NCBI RefSeq assembly: GCF_008080435.1
Contig: NZ_VRKN01000016.1
Span: forward strand, 1-64,000
Direction: 5' to 3'
Source of the DNA: Enterobacter asburiae
Lineage (GTDB): Bacteria; Pseudomonadota; Gammaproteobacteria; Enterobacterales; Enterobacteriaceae
Length of the DNA stretch: 64,000 nucleotides
In this document: positions 54,174 through 63,696 of the stretch, piece after piece
Numbering within the stretch: the stretch's first letter is position 1
Layout: every line of letters starts with the position of its first letter
Notes under the pieces: model-generated
What the model was told of the DNA's origin: nothing
The model's database searches: none
Seen by the model: only the letters and a program-made list of their open reading frames with translations
Translations under genes and position numbers: made by a program

Positions 54174-55010
54174 TTACTGATTAACAATTAACCGCTGCGG
54201 ATGGGTATAAATCGTCGCCCTTCCCGGCTTGCAGAAGCCCACCAGCGTCAGGTTGCAGCGCTCCGCCACCTCCACCGCCAGCGTCGTTGCGGCTGAGACC
54301 GCAAACAGAATTTCCACACCGCACATCGCGGATTTTTGCACCATCTCATAGCTGGCGCGGCTGGAAACGAGTGCCGCCCCCTGCTGCCAGAGATCGCTTT
54401 CCCGCGCACGGCGGCCAAGCAGCTTATCCAGCGCCACATGGCGGCCAACGTCCTCATGCCCCCCGGCAATATCCCCCGACGGCAACACCCATGCCGCCGC
54501 GTGCGTGCAGCCGCTCAGCTGGCCGATGGGCTGCACATCGTTCAGGTGCTCGAGCGCATGGTCGAGGTGAGCCAAATTAAAGGTCTGAGTAAACGGCAGT
54601 GGCGCAACGGGTTTGCCAATATCATTGAGCTGCTCAACGCCACATACGCCGCAGCCGGTACGCCCGGCCAGCGCGCGGCGGCGCTCTTTCAGCCCCATAA
54701 AGCGGCGGCTGGAGAGTTCGATTTGCACTTCAAGGCCGTTACACGCCTGCACCACGTCCATGCCGTAGATCTCCTGCGGATGGTCAATGATGCCTTCCGA
54801 GAGGGAAAAACCGATGGCGAACAGCTCAAGATCTTTCGGCGAAGCCATCATCACCACATGCGAGATACCGTTGTAAACGAGCGCAACGGGCACTTCTTCC
54901 GCCAGAAAATCGGGCGTGGCATGGGTGATGTGGGTCGGTCTGTGTACCGACAGTTCCACAATGCCTGCAGGCAGTGGTGACGAGTGGGGAGCACGGTTTT
55001 GTTTAGACAC
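54174..55010 (-). CDS. fdhD: sulfurtransferase for formate dehydrogenase maturation
   Basis: Transfers sulfur from IscS to the bis-MGD cofactor so that FdoG, FdnG and FdhF become active. The persulfide-carrying motif is [10 protein letters not shown], and the region [20 protein letters not shown] and the C-terminal [16 protein letters not shown] are conserved. A GTG at 55010 behind AGGAA ([14 protein letters not shown]) gives 278 residues, near the E. coli length of 277. The first 35 residues share little with E. coli. Divergent from fdoG, whose product it matures. Confidence 0.93.
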   Translation of the reverse strand: MSKQNRAPHSSPLPAGIVELSVHRPTHITHATPDFLAEEVPVALVYNGISHVVMMASPKDLELFAIGFSLSEGIIDHPQEIYGMDVVQACNGLEVQIELSSRRFMGLKERRRALAGRTGCGVCGVEQLNDIGKPVAPLPFTQTFNLAHLDHALEHLNDVQPIGQLSGCTHAAAWVLPSGDIAGGHEDVGRHVALDKLLGRRARESDLWQQGAALVSSRASYEMVQKSAMCGVEILFAVSAATTLAVEVAERCNLTLVGFCKPGRATIYTHPQRLIVNQ

Positions 55011-55381
55011 AGCGGTATTCCTGAACAACCACGGAGGTGAGCCTGCTATTCCAGCATAATCCACAGGCTTTACGCATAGTATGGATCAACTTTTCAACAA
55101 TCATTCTCCTACTCATTCAGAAGGGGTGCAACCCGACACCTGCTACACCCCTTTAACATGCAGAGCTGTTAATGTGATCAATATCACACTTTATAATCAA
55201 CATGGTGATAATACGTTCACTTTGTATTAACGCCATTAGAACAGCTGTGCCGACATTGTGGTATTCTGATGATATCCCTCGTGGAATTGAGGGATTAACG
55301 CAAATTTTTTCCTTTGCGGTCATTCTTCAGCCGCGAAGTCAAAACTACATATGTAAGCAATGTCGAAACAAGGAGTGACCC
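55011..55381. promoter_or_regulatory. fdhD-fdoG divergent promoter region with a CRP-type site
   Basis: A 371-bp gap without a gene. It contains TGTGATCAATATCACA at 55173-55188, a perfect TGTGA-N6-TCACA palindrome that fits CRP. The core TGATCAATATCA also partly resembles an FNR site. An A/T-rich TTTATAATC follows at about 55190. The 60 bp before fdoG contain its leader and an AAGGAGTG Shine-Dalgarno. Confidence 0.7.
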
Positions 55382-58300
55382 ATGCAGGTCAGCAGAAGGC
55401 AGTTCTTTAAGATCTGCGCTGGCGGTATGGCAGGCACCACGGCAGCGGCACTGGGCTTTGCGCCCGGCGTAGCGCTGGCGGAAACGCGGCAGTATAAACT
55501 GCTGCGCACCCGTGAAACCCGTAATACCTGTACGTACTGCTCTGTCGGTTGCGGGCTGTTGATGTATAGCCTCGGCGACGGTGCTAAAAACGCCAAAGCG
55601 TCTATTTTCCATATCGAAGGCGACCCGGATCATCCGGTCAACCGCGGCGCATTGTGCCCGAAAGGGGCCGGTCTGGTGGACTTTATCCACTCCGAAAGCC
55701 GCCTCAAATTCCCTGAATATCGCGCGCCTGGCTCCGACAAATGGCAGCAAATCAGCTGGGAAGAGGCGTTCGACCGCATCGCAAAACACATTAAAGAAGA
55801 CCGCGATGCCAACTTTGTTGAGAAGAACGCCGACGGCATCACGGTCAACCGCTGGCTCTCCACCGGGATGCTGTGTGCCTCTGCTTCCAGCAACGAAACC
55901 GGTTATTTAACCCAGAAATTTACGCGCGCACTCGGTATGCTCGCGGTCGACAACCAGGCGCGTGTCTGACACGGACCAACGGTAGCAAGTCTTGCTCCAA
56001 CATTTGGTCGCGGTGCGATGACCAACCACTGGGTCGACATCAAGAACGCCAACCTCATTGTGGTGATGGGCGGTAACGCCGCTGAAGCGCACCCTGTCGG
56101 GTTCCGCTGGGCGATGGAAGCCAAAATCCACAACGGTGCGAAACTGATTGTGATCGATCCCCGCTTTACGCGTACTGCGTCAGTGGCGGATTTCTACACC
56201 CCTATTCGTTCAGGTACTGACATCACTTTCCTGTCAGGCGTATTGCTGTACCTGATGACCAACGAAAAATATAACCGCGAATACACCGAAGCCTATACCA
56301 ACGCCAGCCTGATCGTGCGTGAGGATTACCACTTCGAAGATGGCCTGTTCAGCGGTTACGACGCCGAAAAACGCAAATACGATAAAACCAGCTGGAACTA
56401 CGAGCTGGATGAGAAAGGCTTTGCGAAGCGCGATACCACCCTGCAACATCCGCGCTGCGTGTGGAACCTGCTGAAAGAGCACGTATCCCGCTACACGCCG
56501 GAGGTTGTCGAAAACATCTGCGGTACGCCGAAGGCAGACTTCCTGAAGGTGTGCGAGCTTATCGCCGAAACCAGCGCGAAAGATAAAACCGCGTCGTTCC
56601 TGTACGCACTCGGCTGGACGCAGCACTCCATCGGCGCGCAGAACATCCGTACCATGGCGATGGTTCAGCTCCTGCTCGGCAACATGGGGATGGCAGGCGG
56701 CGGCGTAAACGCCCTGCGCGGCCACTCCAACATTCAGGGTCTGACCGACCTCGGCCTGCTGTCTCAAAGCCTGCCGGGTTATATGAACCTGCCAAGCGAG
56801 AAACAGACCGATCTGCAAACCTACCTGACGGCCAGCACGCCTAAACCGCTGCTCGAAGGCCAGGTAAACTACTGGGGCAACTATCCGAAGTTCTTCGTCT
56901 CGATGATGAAAGCCTTCTTCGGAGACAAAGCGACGGCTGAAAACAGCTGGGGCTTTGACTGGCTGCCGAAGTGGGACAAAGGTTACGACGTTCTGCAGTA
57001 TTTCGAGATGATGCACCAGGGCAAAGTGAACGGCTATCTGTGCCAGGGCTTTAACCCGGTTGCCTCGTTCCCGAACAAGAACAAGGTCGTTGAGTCTCTG
57101 TCGAAACTGAAGTTCCTGGTGACGATTGACCCGCTCAATACCGAGACCTCAACCTTCTGGCAGAACCACGGTGAATCGAACGACGTCGATCCATCGAAGA
57201 TTCAGACCGAAGTGTTCCGTCTGCCATCGACCTGCTTCGCGGAAGAGAACGGTTCTATCGTCAACTCCGGCCGCTGGCTGCAGTGGCACTGGAAAGGCGC
57301 AGACGCCCCGGGCATCGCCATGAACGACGGCGAGATCCTGGCCGGTATCTTCTTACGCCTGCGTAAGATGTATGCGGCAGAAGGCGGCGCGAACCCGGAA
57401 CCGGTGCTGAACATGAGCTGGAACTACTCGACGCCGGAAAACCCAGCGCCGGAAGAAGTGGCGATGGAGAGCAACGGTAAGGCGCTGGCGGATGTTATCG
57501 ACCCGGCCACTGGCACAGTGCTGGCGAAGAAAGGCGATCAGCTCAGCACCTTCGCACACCTGCGCGATGACGGTACCACGTCAAGCGGCTGCTGGATCTT
57601 CGCCGGTAGCTGGACGCCGAAGGGCAACCAGATGGCCAACCGCGATAACGCCGACCCGTCGGGCCTTGGCAATACGCTGGGCTGGGCATGGGCGTGGCCG
57701 CTCAACCGCCGCATCCTCTATAACCGCGCGTCCGCTGACCCGCAGGGCAACCCGTGGGATCCGAAGCGTCAGCTTCTGAAGTGGGACGGCGCGAAGTGGG
57801 GCGGCGTGGATATTCCGGACTACAGCACTGCCGCACCAGGCAGCGACGTTGGGCCGTTTATCATGCAGCCTGAAGGGATGGGACGTCTGTTTGCTATCGA
57901 TAAGATGGCGGAAGGTCCGTTCCCGGAACACTACGAGCCGTTTGAGACGCCGCTGGGCACCAACCCGCTGCACCCGAACGTGGTCTCTAACCCGGCAGCC
58001 CGTATCTTTAAGGGCGATTTAGAAGCGCTGGGTAAAAAGGACAAGTTCCCGTATGTGGGCACCACCTATCGTCTGACCGAACACTTCCACTACTGGACCA
58101 AGCACGCGCTGCTTAACGCCATCGCGCAGCCGGAACAGTTTGTGGAGATCGGCGAGAAGCTGGCGGGCAAGCTCGGCATTGCCCATGGCGATACCGTGAA
58201 GGTCTCCTCGAATCGAGGCTATATCAAAGCCAAGGCGGTGGTGACCAAGCGTATTCGCACGCTGAACGTTCACGGTCAGCAGGTGGACACCATCGGTATC

Positions 58301-58432
58301 CCGATCCACTGGGGTTACGAGGGCGTGGCGAAGAAAGGGTTCATTGCGAACACCCTGACGCCGTTCGTCGGCGATGCGAACACGCAGACGCCGGAGTTTA
58401 AGGCCTTCCTCGTGAACGTGGAAAAGGTGTAA
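55382..58432 (+). CDS. fdoG: formate dehydrogenase-O, catalytic alpha subunit (selenoprotein)
   Basis: Periplasmic molybdo-bis-MGD enzyme that oxidises formate to CO2 and passes electrons through FdoH and FdoI to the quinone pool under aerobic and nitrate conditions. It has a Tat signal (SRRQFFK), an N-terminal [4Fe-4S] motif (CTYCSVGCGLL) and 1016 residues. The in-frame TGA at 55967-55969 is read as selenocysteine 196, the molybdenum ligand, followed by HGPTVASLAPTFGRGAMTNHW. The frame runs on unbroken to 58432. A SECIS-type hairpin follows the codon. This is not a disrupted gene. Confidence 0.97.
55967..56010 (+). promoter_or_regulatory. bacterial SECIS element for Sec196 of fdoG
   Basis: Immediately after the TGA codon, GGTAGCAAGTCTTGCTCC can fold into a short stem (AGCAA/TTGCT) with an apical GU-containing loop about 16-30 nt downstream of the codon. 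This is the distance needed by SelB. It closely resembles the E. coli fdnG, fdoG and fdhF elements. Confidence 0.88.
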
Positions 58433-58444
58433 CGGAGACGACTT

Positions 58445-59347
58445 ATGGCTTATCAATCTCAAGACATTATCCGTCGTTCCGCGACTAACGGTTTCACGCC
58501 CGCGCCTCAGGCGCGGGACCACCAGCAGGAAGTGGCGAAGCTTATCGACGTGACCACCTGTATCGGCTGCAAAGCCTGTCAGGTGGCGTGTTCGGAGTGG
58601 AACGACCTCCGTGACGAAGTGGGTCACAACGTCGGGGTGTACGACAACCCGGCGGACCTGACCGCCAAGTCCTGGACGGTGATGCGTTTCTCGGAAGTGG
58701 AGCAGAACGACAAACTGGAATGGCTTATCCGCAAAGACGGCTGTATGCACTGTGCGGATCCGGGCTGCCTGAAAGCGTGCCCGTCAGAAGGGGCTATCAT
58801 TCAGTATGCCAACGGTATCGTCGACTTCCAGTCCGAGCAGTGCATCGGCTGCGGCTACTGCATCGCAGGCTGTCCGTTCGACGTACCGCGACTGAACCCG
58901 GAAGACAACCGCGTCTACAAATGTACGCTGTGTGTCGACCGTGTGAACGTCGGTCAGGAGCCTGCATGCGTGAAGACCTGCCCAACCGGCGCTATCCACT
59001 TTGGCTCCAAAGAGGATATGAAAACGCTGGCGGCAGAGCGCGTGGGCGAGCTGAAAACCCGTGGTTACGACAATGCAGGCCTGTACGATCCGGCCGGGGT
59101 TGGCGGTACGCACGTGATGTACGTGCTGCACCACGCCGACAAGCCGAACCTGTATCACGGTCTGCCGGAGAACCCGGAAATCAGCGCCACCGTGAAGTTC
59201 TGGAAAGGCATCTGGAAACCGCTGGCAGCGGTCGGTTTTGCTGCCACCTTCGCAGCAAGTATCTTCCACTACGTCGGCGTTGGTCCGAACCGCGCGGAAG
59301 AGGAAGACGACAACCTGCATGAAGAGAAAGACGAGGTGCGCAAATGA
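58445..59347 (+). CDS. fdoH: formate dehydrogenase-O, iron-sulfur beta subunit
   Basis: Electron-transfer subunit with four [4Fe-4S] clusters. The 300 residues equal E. coli FdoH. Four ferredoxin-type cysteine groups are visible: [42 protein letters not shown] and [14 protein letters not shown]. One C-terminal membrane anchor (about 257-279, [20 protein letters not shown]) is exposed to the periplasm. It lies 12 bp after fdoG and overlaps fdoI by 4 bp. Confidence 0.98.
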   Translation: MAYQSQDIIRRSATNGFTPAPQARDHQQEVAKLIDVTTCIGCKACQVACSEWNDLRDEVGHNVGVYDNPADLTAKSWTVMRFSEVEQNDKLEWLIRKDGCMHCADPGCLKACPSEGAIIQYANGIVDFQSEQCIGCGYCIAGCPFDVPRLNPEDNRVYKCTLCVDRVNVGQEPACVKTCPTGAIHFGSKEDMKTLAAERVGELKTRGYDNAGLYDPAGVGGTHVMYVLHHADKPNLYHGLPENPEISATVKFWKGIWKPLAAVGFAATFAASIFHYVGVGPNRAEEEDDNLHEEKDEVRK

Positions 59348-59979
59348 GAAAACGTGACACCATCGTGCGCTACACCGCGCCGGAACGCATCAACCACTGG
59401 GTCACCGCCTTCTGCTTCATGCTGGCGGCGATAAGCGGGCTGGGGTTCTTCTTCCCGTCCTTCAACTGGCTGATGCAGATCATGGGGACACCACAGCTGG
59501 CACGCATACTGCACCCGTTTGTGGGCGTCATCATGTTCGCGTCGTTCATCATCATGTTTTTCCGCTACTGGCACCATAACCTAATCAATCGGGATGATAT
59601 CTTTTGGGCGAAGAATATTCGTAAGATCGTCGTCAACGAGGAAGTGGGTGATACCGGGCGTTATAACTTCGGCCAGAAATGCGTATTCTGGGCGGCGATT
59701 ATCTTCCTGGTCCTGTTGCTGGTGAGCGGCGTGATCATCTGGCGTCCGTACTTTGCGCCTGCTTTCTCAATCCCGGTGATCCGATTCGCGCTGATGCTGC
59801 ATTCATTTGCCGCAGTGGCGCTAATTGTGGTTATCATGGTGCATATCTACGCCGCCCTTTGGGTGAAAGGCACCATTACCGCGATGGTGGAAGGATGGGT
59901 AACCAGTACGTGGGCGAAGAAACATCACCCGCGCTGGTACCGAGAGGTCCGCCAGAAACAGGAAAAGTCATCTGAATGA
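59344..59979 (+). CDS. fdoI: formate dehydrogenase-O, cytochrome b556 gamma subunit
   Basis: Four-helix membrane subunit that binds two haem b and reduces quinone. The 211 residues equal E. coli FdoI. It has [10 protein letters not shown] in helix 1 (haem His) and histidines in helix 2 ([13 protein letters not shown]) and helix 4 ([22 protein letters not shown]). Start overlaps fdoH (ATGA), and its stop overlaps the fdhE start likewise. Confidence 0.97.
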   Translation: MRKRDTIVRYTAPERINHWVTAFCFMLAAISGLGFFFPSFNWLMQIMGTPQLARILHPFVGVIMFASFIIMFFRYWHHNLINRDDIFWAKNIRKIVVNEEVGDTGRYNFGQKCVFWAAIIFLVLLLVSGVIIWRPYFAPAFSIPVIRFALMLHSFAAVALIVVIMVHIYAALWVKGTITAMVEGWVTSTWAKKHHPRWYREVRQKQEKSSE

Positions 59980-60905
59980 GTATTCGCATAATCCCGCAAG
60001 ATGAGCTGGGGTCGAGCGAGAAACGCACGGCGGATTATATTCCGCCGTTGTTATTCCCCAGACTCAAGAACCTCTACAACCGCCGCGCAGAGCGTCTGCG
60101 CGAGCTGGCAGAGAACAACCCGCTGGGCGATTTTCTGCGTTTTGCCGCGCTGGTTGCCCACGCGCAGGAAGTGGTGCTGTACGATCACCCGCTGCAAATG
60201 GATCTGACCGCGCGCATCAAAGAAGCCAACGTGCAGGGCAAGCCGCCGCTGGACATTCACGTCCTGCCGCGCGACAAGCACTGGCAAAAGCTGCTGCATT
60301 CGCTGATTGCCGAGCTGAAGCCGGAGATGAGCGGTACCGCGCTGGCGGTTATCGAGAATCTGGAAAAAGCCTCTGACCTGGAGCTGGAAGAGATGGCGAG
60401 CGCGCTGTTCGCGTCCGACTTCTCGCTGGTGAGCAGCGATAAAGCGCCGTTTATCTGGGCTGCGCTGTCGCTCTACTGGGCGCAAATGGCAAGCCTGATC
60501 CCCGGTAAAGCCCGCGCCGAATACGGCGAGGCGCGTCAGTTCTGCCCGGTCTGCGGCTCAATGCCGGTCTCCAGCATGGTGCAAATCGGCACCACTCAGG
60601 GGCTGCGCTACCTGCACTGCAACCTGTGTGAAACCGAGTGGCACGTGGTGCGCATCAAGTGCAGCAACTGCGAGCAGACCCGCGATCTGAACTACTGGTC
60701 GCTGGAAAATGAAGAAGCGGCAGTGAAAGCCGAAAGCTGCGGCGACTGCGGCACTTACCTGAAGATTCTGTACCAGGAAAAAGACCCGAAAGTCGAAGCG
60801 GTGGCCGACGATCTCGCCTCGCTGATTCTGGATGCGAAGATGGAGCAGGAGGGCTTTGCCCGCAGCTCTATCAACCCGTTCCTGTTCCCAGGTGAAGGGG
60901 AGTAA
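59976..60905 (+). CDS. fdhE: formate dehydrogenase accessory protein FdhE
   Basis: Cytoplasmic rubredoxin-like chaperone needed for assembly of the respiratory formate dehydrogenases before Tat export. The 309 residues equal E. coli FdhE. Four CxxC motifs are present in the C-terminal half: [23 protein letters not shown] and CGDCGTY. Fourth gene of the coupled fdoGHI-fdhE operon, overlapping fdoI by 4 bp. Confidence 0.97.
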   Translation: MSIRIIPQDELGSSEKRTADYIPPLLFPRLKNLYNRRAERLRELAENNPLGDFLRFAALVAHAQEVVLYDHPLQMDLTARIKEANVQGKPPLDIHVLPRDKHWQKLLHSLIAELKPEMSGTALAVIENLEKASDLELEEMASALFASDFSLVSSDKAPFIWAALSLYWAQMASLIPGKARAEYGEARQFCPVCGSMPVSSMVQIGTTQGLRYLHCNLCETEWHVVRIKCSNCEQTRDLNYWSLENEEAAVKAESCGDCGTYLKILYQEKDPKVEAVADDLASLILDAKMEQEGFARSSINPFLFPGEGE

Positions 60906-60914
60906 TTTCCATTT

Positions 60915-60945
60915 AGCCCGGTCAGCCTCTTTGCTGCCGGGCTAA
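60915..60945. terminator. hairpin between fdhE and the toxin-antitoxin pair
   Basis: TTAGCCCGG-TCAGCCTCTTTGCTG-CCGGGCTAA is a GC-rich stem between two convergent operons. T-runs are short on both sides, so it may act with Rho rather than as a classic terminator. Confidence 0.6.
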
Positions 60946-61236
60946 TTACTGCGAAAGTGCAGGGATAACATGTTGCGGATCGTTGGCAATAGCACGTAGC
61001 AGCGCTTTAGCCGGCCCAGTAGGCGAACGTCTGCCTTGTTCCCAGTTACGCAGTGTATCGACACTAACAGAAATTAAATTCGCGAATTTACTCTGCGATA
61101 GCCCGGACGCCTGACGGATTTCTTTGATTTTCATCGCATCGATTTGAAAAGTACGTGACGGTTCACGTTTGCCCTCAGCGATTTCGTTCATTTGCGCCAG
61201 GCTTTGGGTTAACCGCTCAAAGAGTGCCTTGTCCAT
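60946..61236 (-). CDS. higA: HigA2-type antitoxin (XRE DNA-binding)
   Basis: A 96-residue helix-turn-helix antitoxin. The N-terminal region (MDKALFERLTQSLAQMNEIA) and the helix-turn-helix SGLSQSKFANLISVSVDTLR with WEQGRRSPTGPAKALL resemble Vibrio cholerae HigA2 closely. It follows the toxin with no gap (TAA then ATG), the reversed gene order typical of hig loci. It should neutralise the toxin and bind the palindromic operator upstream. Confidence 0.88.
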   Translation of the reverse strand: MDKALFERLTQSLAQMNEIAEGKREPSRTFQIDAMKIKEIRQASGLSQSKFANLISVSVDTLRNWEQGRRSPTGPAKALLRAIANDPQHVIPALSQ

Positions 61237-61548
61237 TTACCACCTCTCAATCATCTTTCTCAGTACGGCTTTTTCACTCGCAGACAGGTCATCTTTAATC
61301 CCTTTGCGATAGATGAGCAGCAGCCTGATTTCAAGCTCACGCGTGCGATGAAAATAGATCACCCTGACTCCACCACGCTTTCCCCTGCCTCCTGAAAGCC
61401 AACGAATCTTTCGTAGGCCTCCCGTATTTTGGATCAGATCGCCATAATCAGGTTGCGTTGCCAGGAAAACCTGAAACTTATGGTATTCCTCGTCATCCAG
61501 TAACGTTTTGACGTCTTCTGTGAAAATATCCGTTTCAATGAATAGCAT
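61237..61548 (-). CDS. higB: HigB2-type mRNA interferase toxin (RelE/ParE superfamily)
   Basis: A 103-residue ribosome-dependent endoribonuclease candidate. Motifs align with HigB2: FIETDIFTEDVKTLLDDEEY, QNTGGLRKIRWLSGGRGKRG, GGVRVIYFHR and LLIYRKGIKDDLSASEKAVL. Conserved basic residues in the KIRW, RGKRGG and YRKG segments are those used for RNA binding and cleavage in the family. First gene of the toxin-antitoxin operon. It occupies the place of yiiE/yiiF in K-12. Confidence 0.88.
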   Translation of the reverse strand: MLFIETDIFTEDVKTLLDDEEYHKFQVFLATQPDYGDLIQNTGGLRKIRWLSGGRGKRGGVRVIYFHRTRELEIRLLLIYRKGIKDDLSASEKAVLRKMIERW

Positions 61549-61587
61549 AAATTATACGCCATTGACTTATAGTAGCAAACATCCAAT

Positions 61588-61604
61588 GTACGTCAATGAC
61601 GTAC
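61588..61604. promoter_or_regulatory. palindromic operator of the higBA-type locus
   Basis: GTACGTCAATGACGTAC is a perfect 17-bp palindrome about 40 bp upstream of the toxin start. A further CATTGACTTAT lies at 61560-61570. This is the likely site of autorepression by antitoxin or complex. Confidence 0.75.
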
Positions 61605-61777
61605 CCCTAATATGAGTTACGTTATTGCGATTTTGGTTACTTATCCATCTGTTTCATCAAGTGATGTTAGTTTCTGCGAGCCGTTTTCCAGATCACTGGT
61701 TTCACACAATTTGATGTTTTCTTCTGCATTAAACCAGGTTATAAGACTGTGTATTCATACAGCAAAAGGACGCCGCC

Positions 61778-62698
61778 ATGGCTCTTGAAAAGGGTATTGA
61801 TAAGCTTGTTCAAGATTTTATTGCTGCAGGAAGACCTTCCTCGCGAAAGCAAAATATTGATGACCGGAGGGCTGGGTATGTCGCCAGCACAGAACTGGCC
61901 GGAGAGACAGAAGCTCGCGTCCAGGTTGAAACGCATGTTCTTGAAGGTATGACCTTTCGGGTATTTTCGCCCCTCAATGCACCAGAAACACTACCTGCAG
62001 CCATCTACTATCACGGTGGATGCTTTATCAGCGGCGGCTTTGATACCCATGACAATCAACTCCGTCAGTTAGCCTACTATGGCAATTGCCGGGTGGTTGC
62101 GATTCAGTACAGGTTGGCACCGGAACATACCTTCCCCGCCGCGCATGACGATGCAGAAAGAGGTGCGGATCTGGTCTGGCAATATGCAGGCAAATTAGGC
62201 GTAGATAAGAACCGGCTCACCCTCTGTGGAGACAGCGCAGGAGGGCATCTGGCGCTGGTAACGGCGCTGAGGCTTAAGGTTAAAGGGCTGTGGCAACCTG
62301 TGCAGCTTATTCTTATCTATCCCATGCTCGACGCCACGGCCAGTTTTGAAAGTTATGCCCTTAATGGCACGGATTATATTATCACCCGCGATACCCTGCT
62401 CAGCGGGTATGAAATGTATCTCGCAGAGACTGATCGCCAGCATCCGGAAGCCAGCCCGCTGTGGCGCGATGATTTTTACGGACTTCCGCCAGTGCACATC
62501 ATTACCGCAGAGTACGATCCGCTGTGCGATGAGGGAGAAATGTTGTATCAGCATCTGACTGAGCAGGGTGTGAAGTGTATCGCTCAGCGCTGGCTGGGCG
62601 TCATCCATGGCTTCTTTCAGCTTGGCGGCGTCAGCCAGTCAGCGCGAGACGTTATGCGGGATATCGCCGGGCGGATCAAGCACGCCCGAGGTGAATGA
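61778..62698 (+). CDS. HSL-family alpha/beta hydrolase (esterase)
   Basis: A 306-residue serine esterase of the hormone-sensitive-lipase family (family IV). It has the oxyanion motif YYHGGCFISGG (about 78-88), the nucleophile elbow GDSAGGH, the catalytic Asp in TAEYDPLCDEG and the catalytic His in VIHGFFQLGG. There is no signal peptide, so it is cytosolic. The ATG at 61778 follows AAAGGACGCCGCC, a plausible Shine-Dalgarno. Not found at this place in K-12; related to Aes but not the same gene by position. Substrate unknown. Confidence 0.85.
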   Translation: MALEKGIDKLVQDFIAAGRPSSRKQNIDDRRAGYVASTELAGETEARVQVETHVLEGMTFRVFSPLNAPETLPAAIYYHGGCFISGGFDTHDNQLRQLAYYGNCRVVAIQYRLAPEHTFPAAHDDAERGADLVWQYAGKLGVDKNRLTLCGDSAGGHLALVTALRLKVKGLWQPVQLILIYPMLDATASFESYALNGTDYIITRDTLLSGYEMYLAETDRQHPEASPLWRDDFYGLPPVHIITAEYDPLCDEGEMLYQHLTEQGVKCIAQRWLGVIHGFFQLGGVSQSARDVMRDIAGRIKHARGE

Positions 62699-62706
62699 AC
62701 AGGAGA

Positions 62707-63696
62707 TTACTCCTCCTCGTTCCCACCCTCTTCATACGCGCCATACGGCTTCGCCGGAAGAACGATATAGGTGCCTTCAAACACCGCACCCGGTGTTTTA
62801 TCGCCAAACAGCTCGACCTGCATTTGTACGCGGGCTTTGCGGCCACGAGCCAGACGGTCAAGATCGCCGCCCAGTGACCCCAGATCGGCCACGGCGCTCG
62901 GCTTGCCGCTTATTGGTGCGCTATAGCGAATGTGGGCATCAGCAAGAATGATTGTGCCACCCAGATGGCGCTCGCGCAGCATCAGCCAGATAAGCCCCCA
63001 GCCGGTGAGCGTGGCCAGTGAGAAAAGACTTCCGGCAAACAGGGTGTGGTGCGGGTTCTGATTGCCAGTTTCCGGCATGGTGGTAATAAATTTTTGTCCG
63101 GTGTACTGCTGAATGCGCACGCCCATTTTTTCACTGAGCGGAATGTGCTGATACCAGGCCTGCTGCAGCTGACCACACCAGTCGGCGCGATGAAGAATAT
63201 CATCCAGCGTGGCGATGGGTTTAATCATCAAAAAATGACGAATCGGCGTGGTTTGCGGGGTCGTGATTTCCCCCTGATTCACAAAACCGAGTTTGGCGAA
63301 GAATTCTACGGCATCTTCGCGGGCGCTACAGGTGACGCGCTTCACCCCTTCCTGACGGGCGACGGATTCCAGCGTCATGGCCATCAGGGTGCCGAGCCCT
63401 TTGTCCTGCACGGAAGGATGAACCGCCATAAAGCGAATAGACGCTTCGTTATCGGCGTTAATATACAAACGCCCGACGGCGACGAGGTTGCCCTCTTCGT
63501 CCATCACCATCTGATGGTGGGCCATCGCGTCCCAGGCGTCGCGTTCAGAGCCTTTTGGCTGATGCAGTGGCTTGCGCAGCATTTCCCAGCGGAACTGGTA
63601 ATAAGCGTCTAACTCTTCTTCCGTTTGCGGTACTCGAAGGTGATACATAGCTGTACTCTCTCTTGTTACCCGCGGCCACGCCGCCAGTTGGCTCAT
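62707..63696 (-). CDS. fabY: FabY/YiiD: N-acetyltransferase-hotdog fusion, fatty acid initiation
   Basis: Fusion of an N-terminal GNAT acetyltransferase (about 15-170; [19 protein letters not shown]) and a C-terminal YiiD_C hotdog thioesterase-like domain (about 185-325; [20 protein letters not shown]). In E. coli YiiD (FabY) is linked to an alternative start of fatty acid synthesis. The 329 residues equal E. coli YiiD. ATG 63696 ([14 protein letters not shown]) overlaps the dtd stop by 4 bp (ATGA), which decides the start; upstream residues in frame lie inside dtd. Confidence 0.93.
   Translation of the reverse strand: MSQLAAWPRVTRESTAMYHLRVPQTEEELDAYYQFRWEMLRKPLHQPKGSERDAWDAMAHHQMVMDEEGNLVAVGRLYINADNEASIRFMAVHPSVQDKGLGTLMAMTLESVARQEGVKRVTCSAREDAVEFFAKLGFVNQGEITTPQTTPIRHFLMIKPIATLDDILHRADWCGQLQQAWYQHIPLSEKMGVRIQQYTGQKFITTMPETGNQNPHHTLFAGSLFSLATLTGWGLIWLMLRERHLGGTIILADAHIRYSAPISGKPSAVADLGSLGGDLDRLARGRKARVQMQVELFGDKTPGAVFEGTYIVLPAKPYGAYEEGGNEEE

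Noticed and set aside
55966-56017. Apparent premature stop in fdoG
   Set aside because: The TGA has the exact context of the selenocysteine codon, the frame continues intact, and a SECIS-like hairpin follows; not a pseudogene.
60915-60945. Classic rho-independent terminator for fdhE
   Set aside because: The stem is strong but the adjoining T-run is too short for confident intrinsic termination; kept only as a hairpin with moderate confidence.
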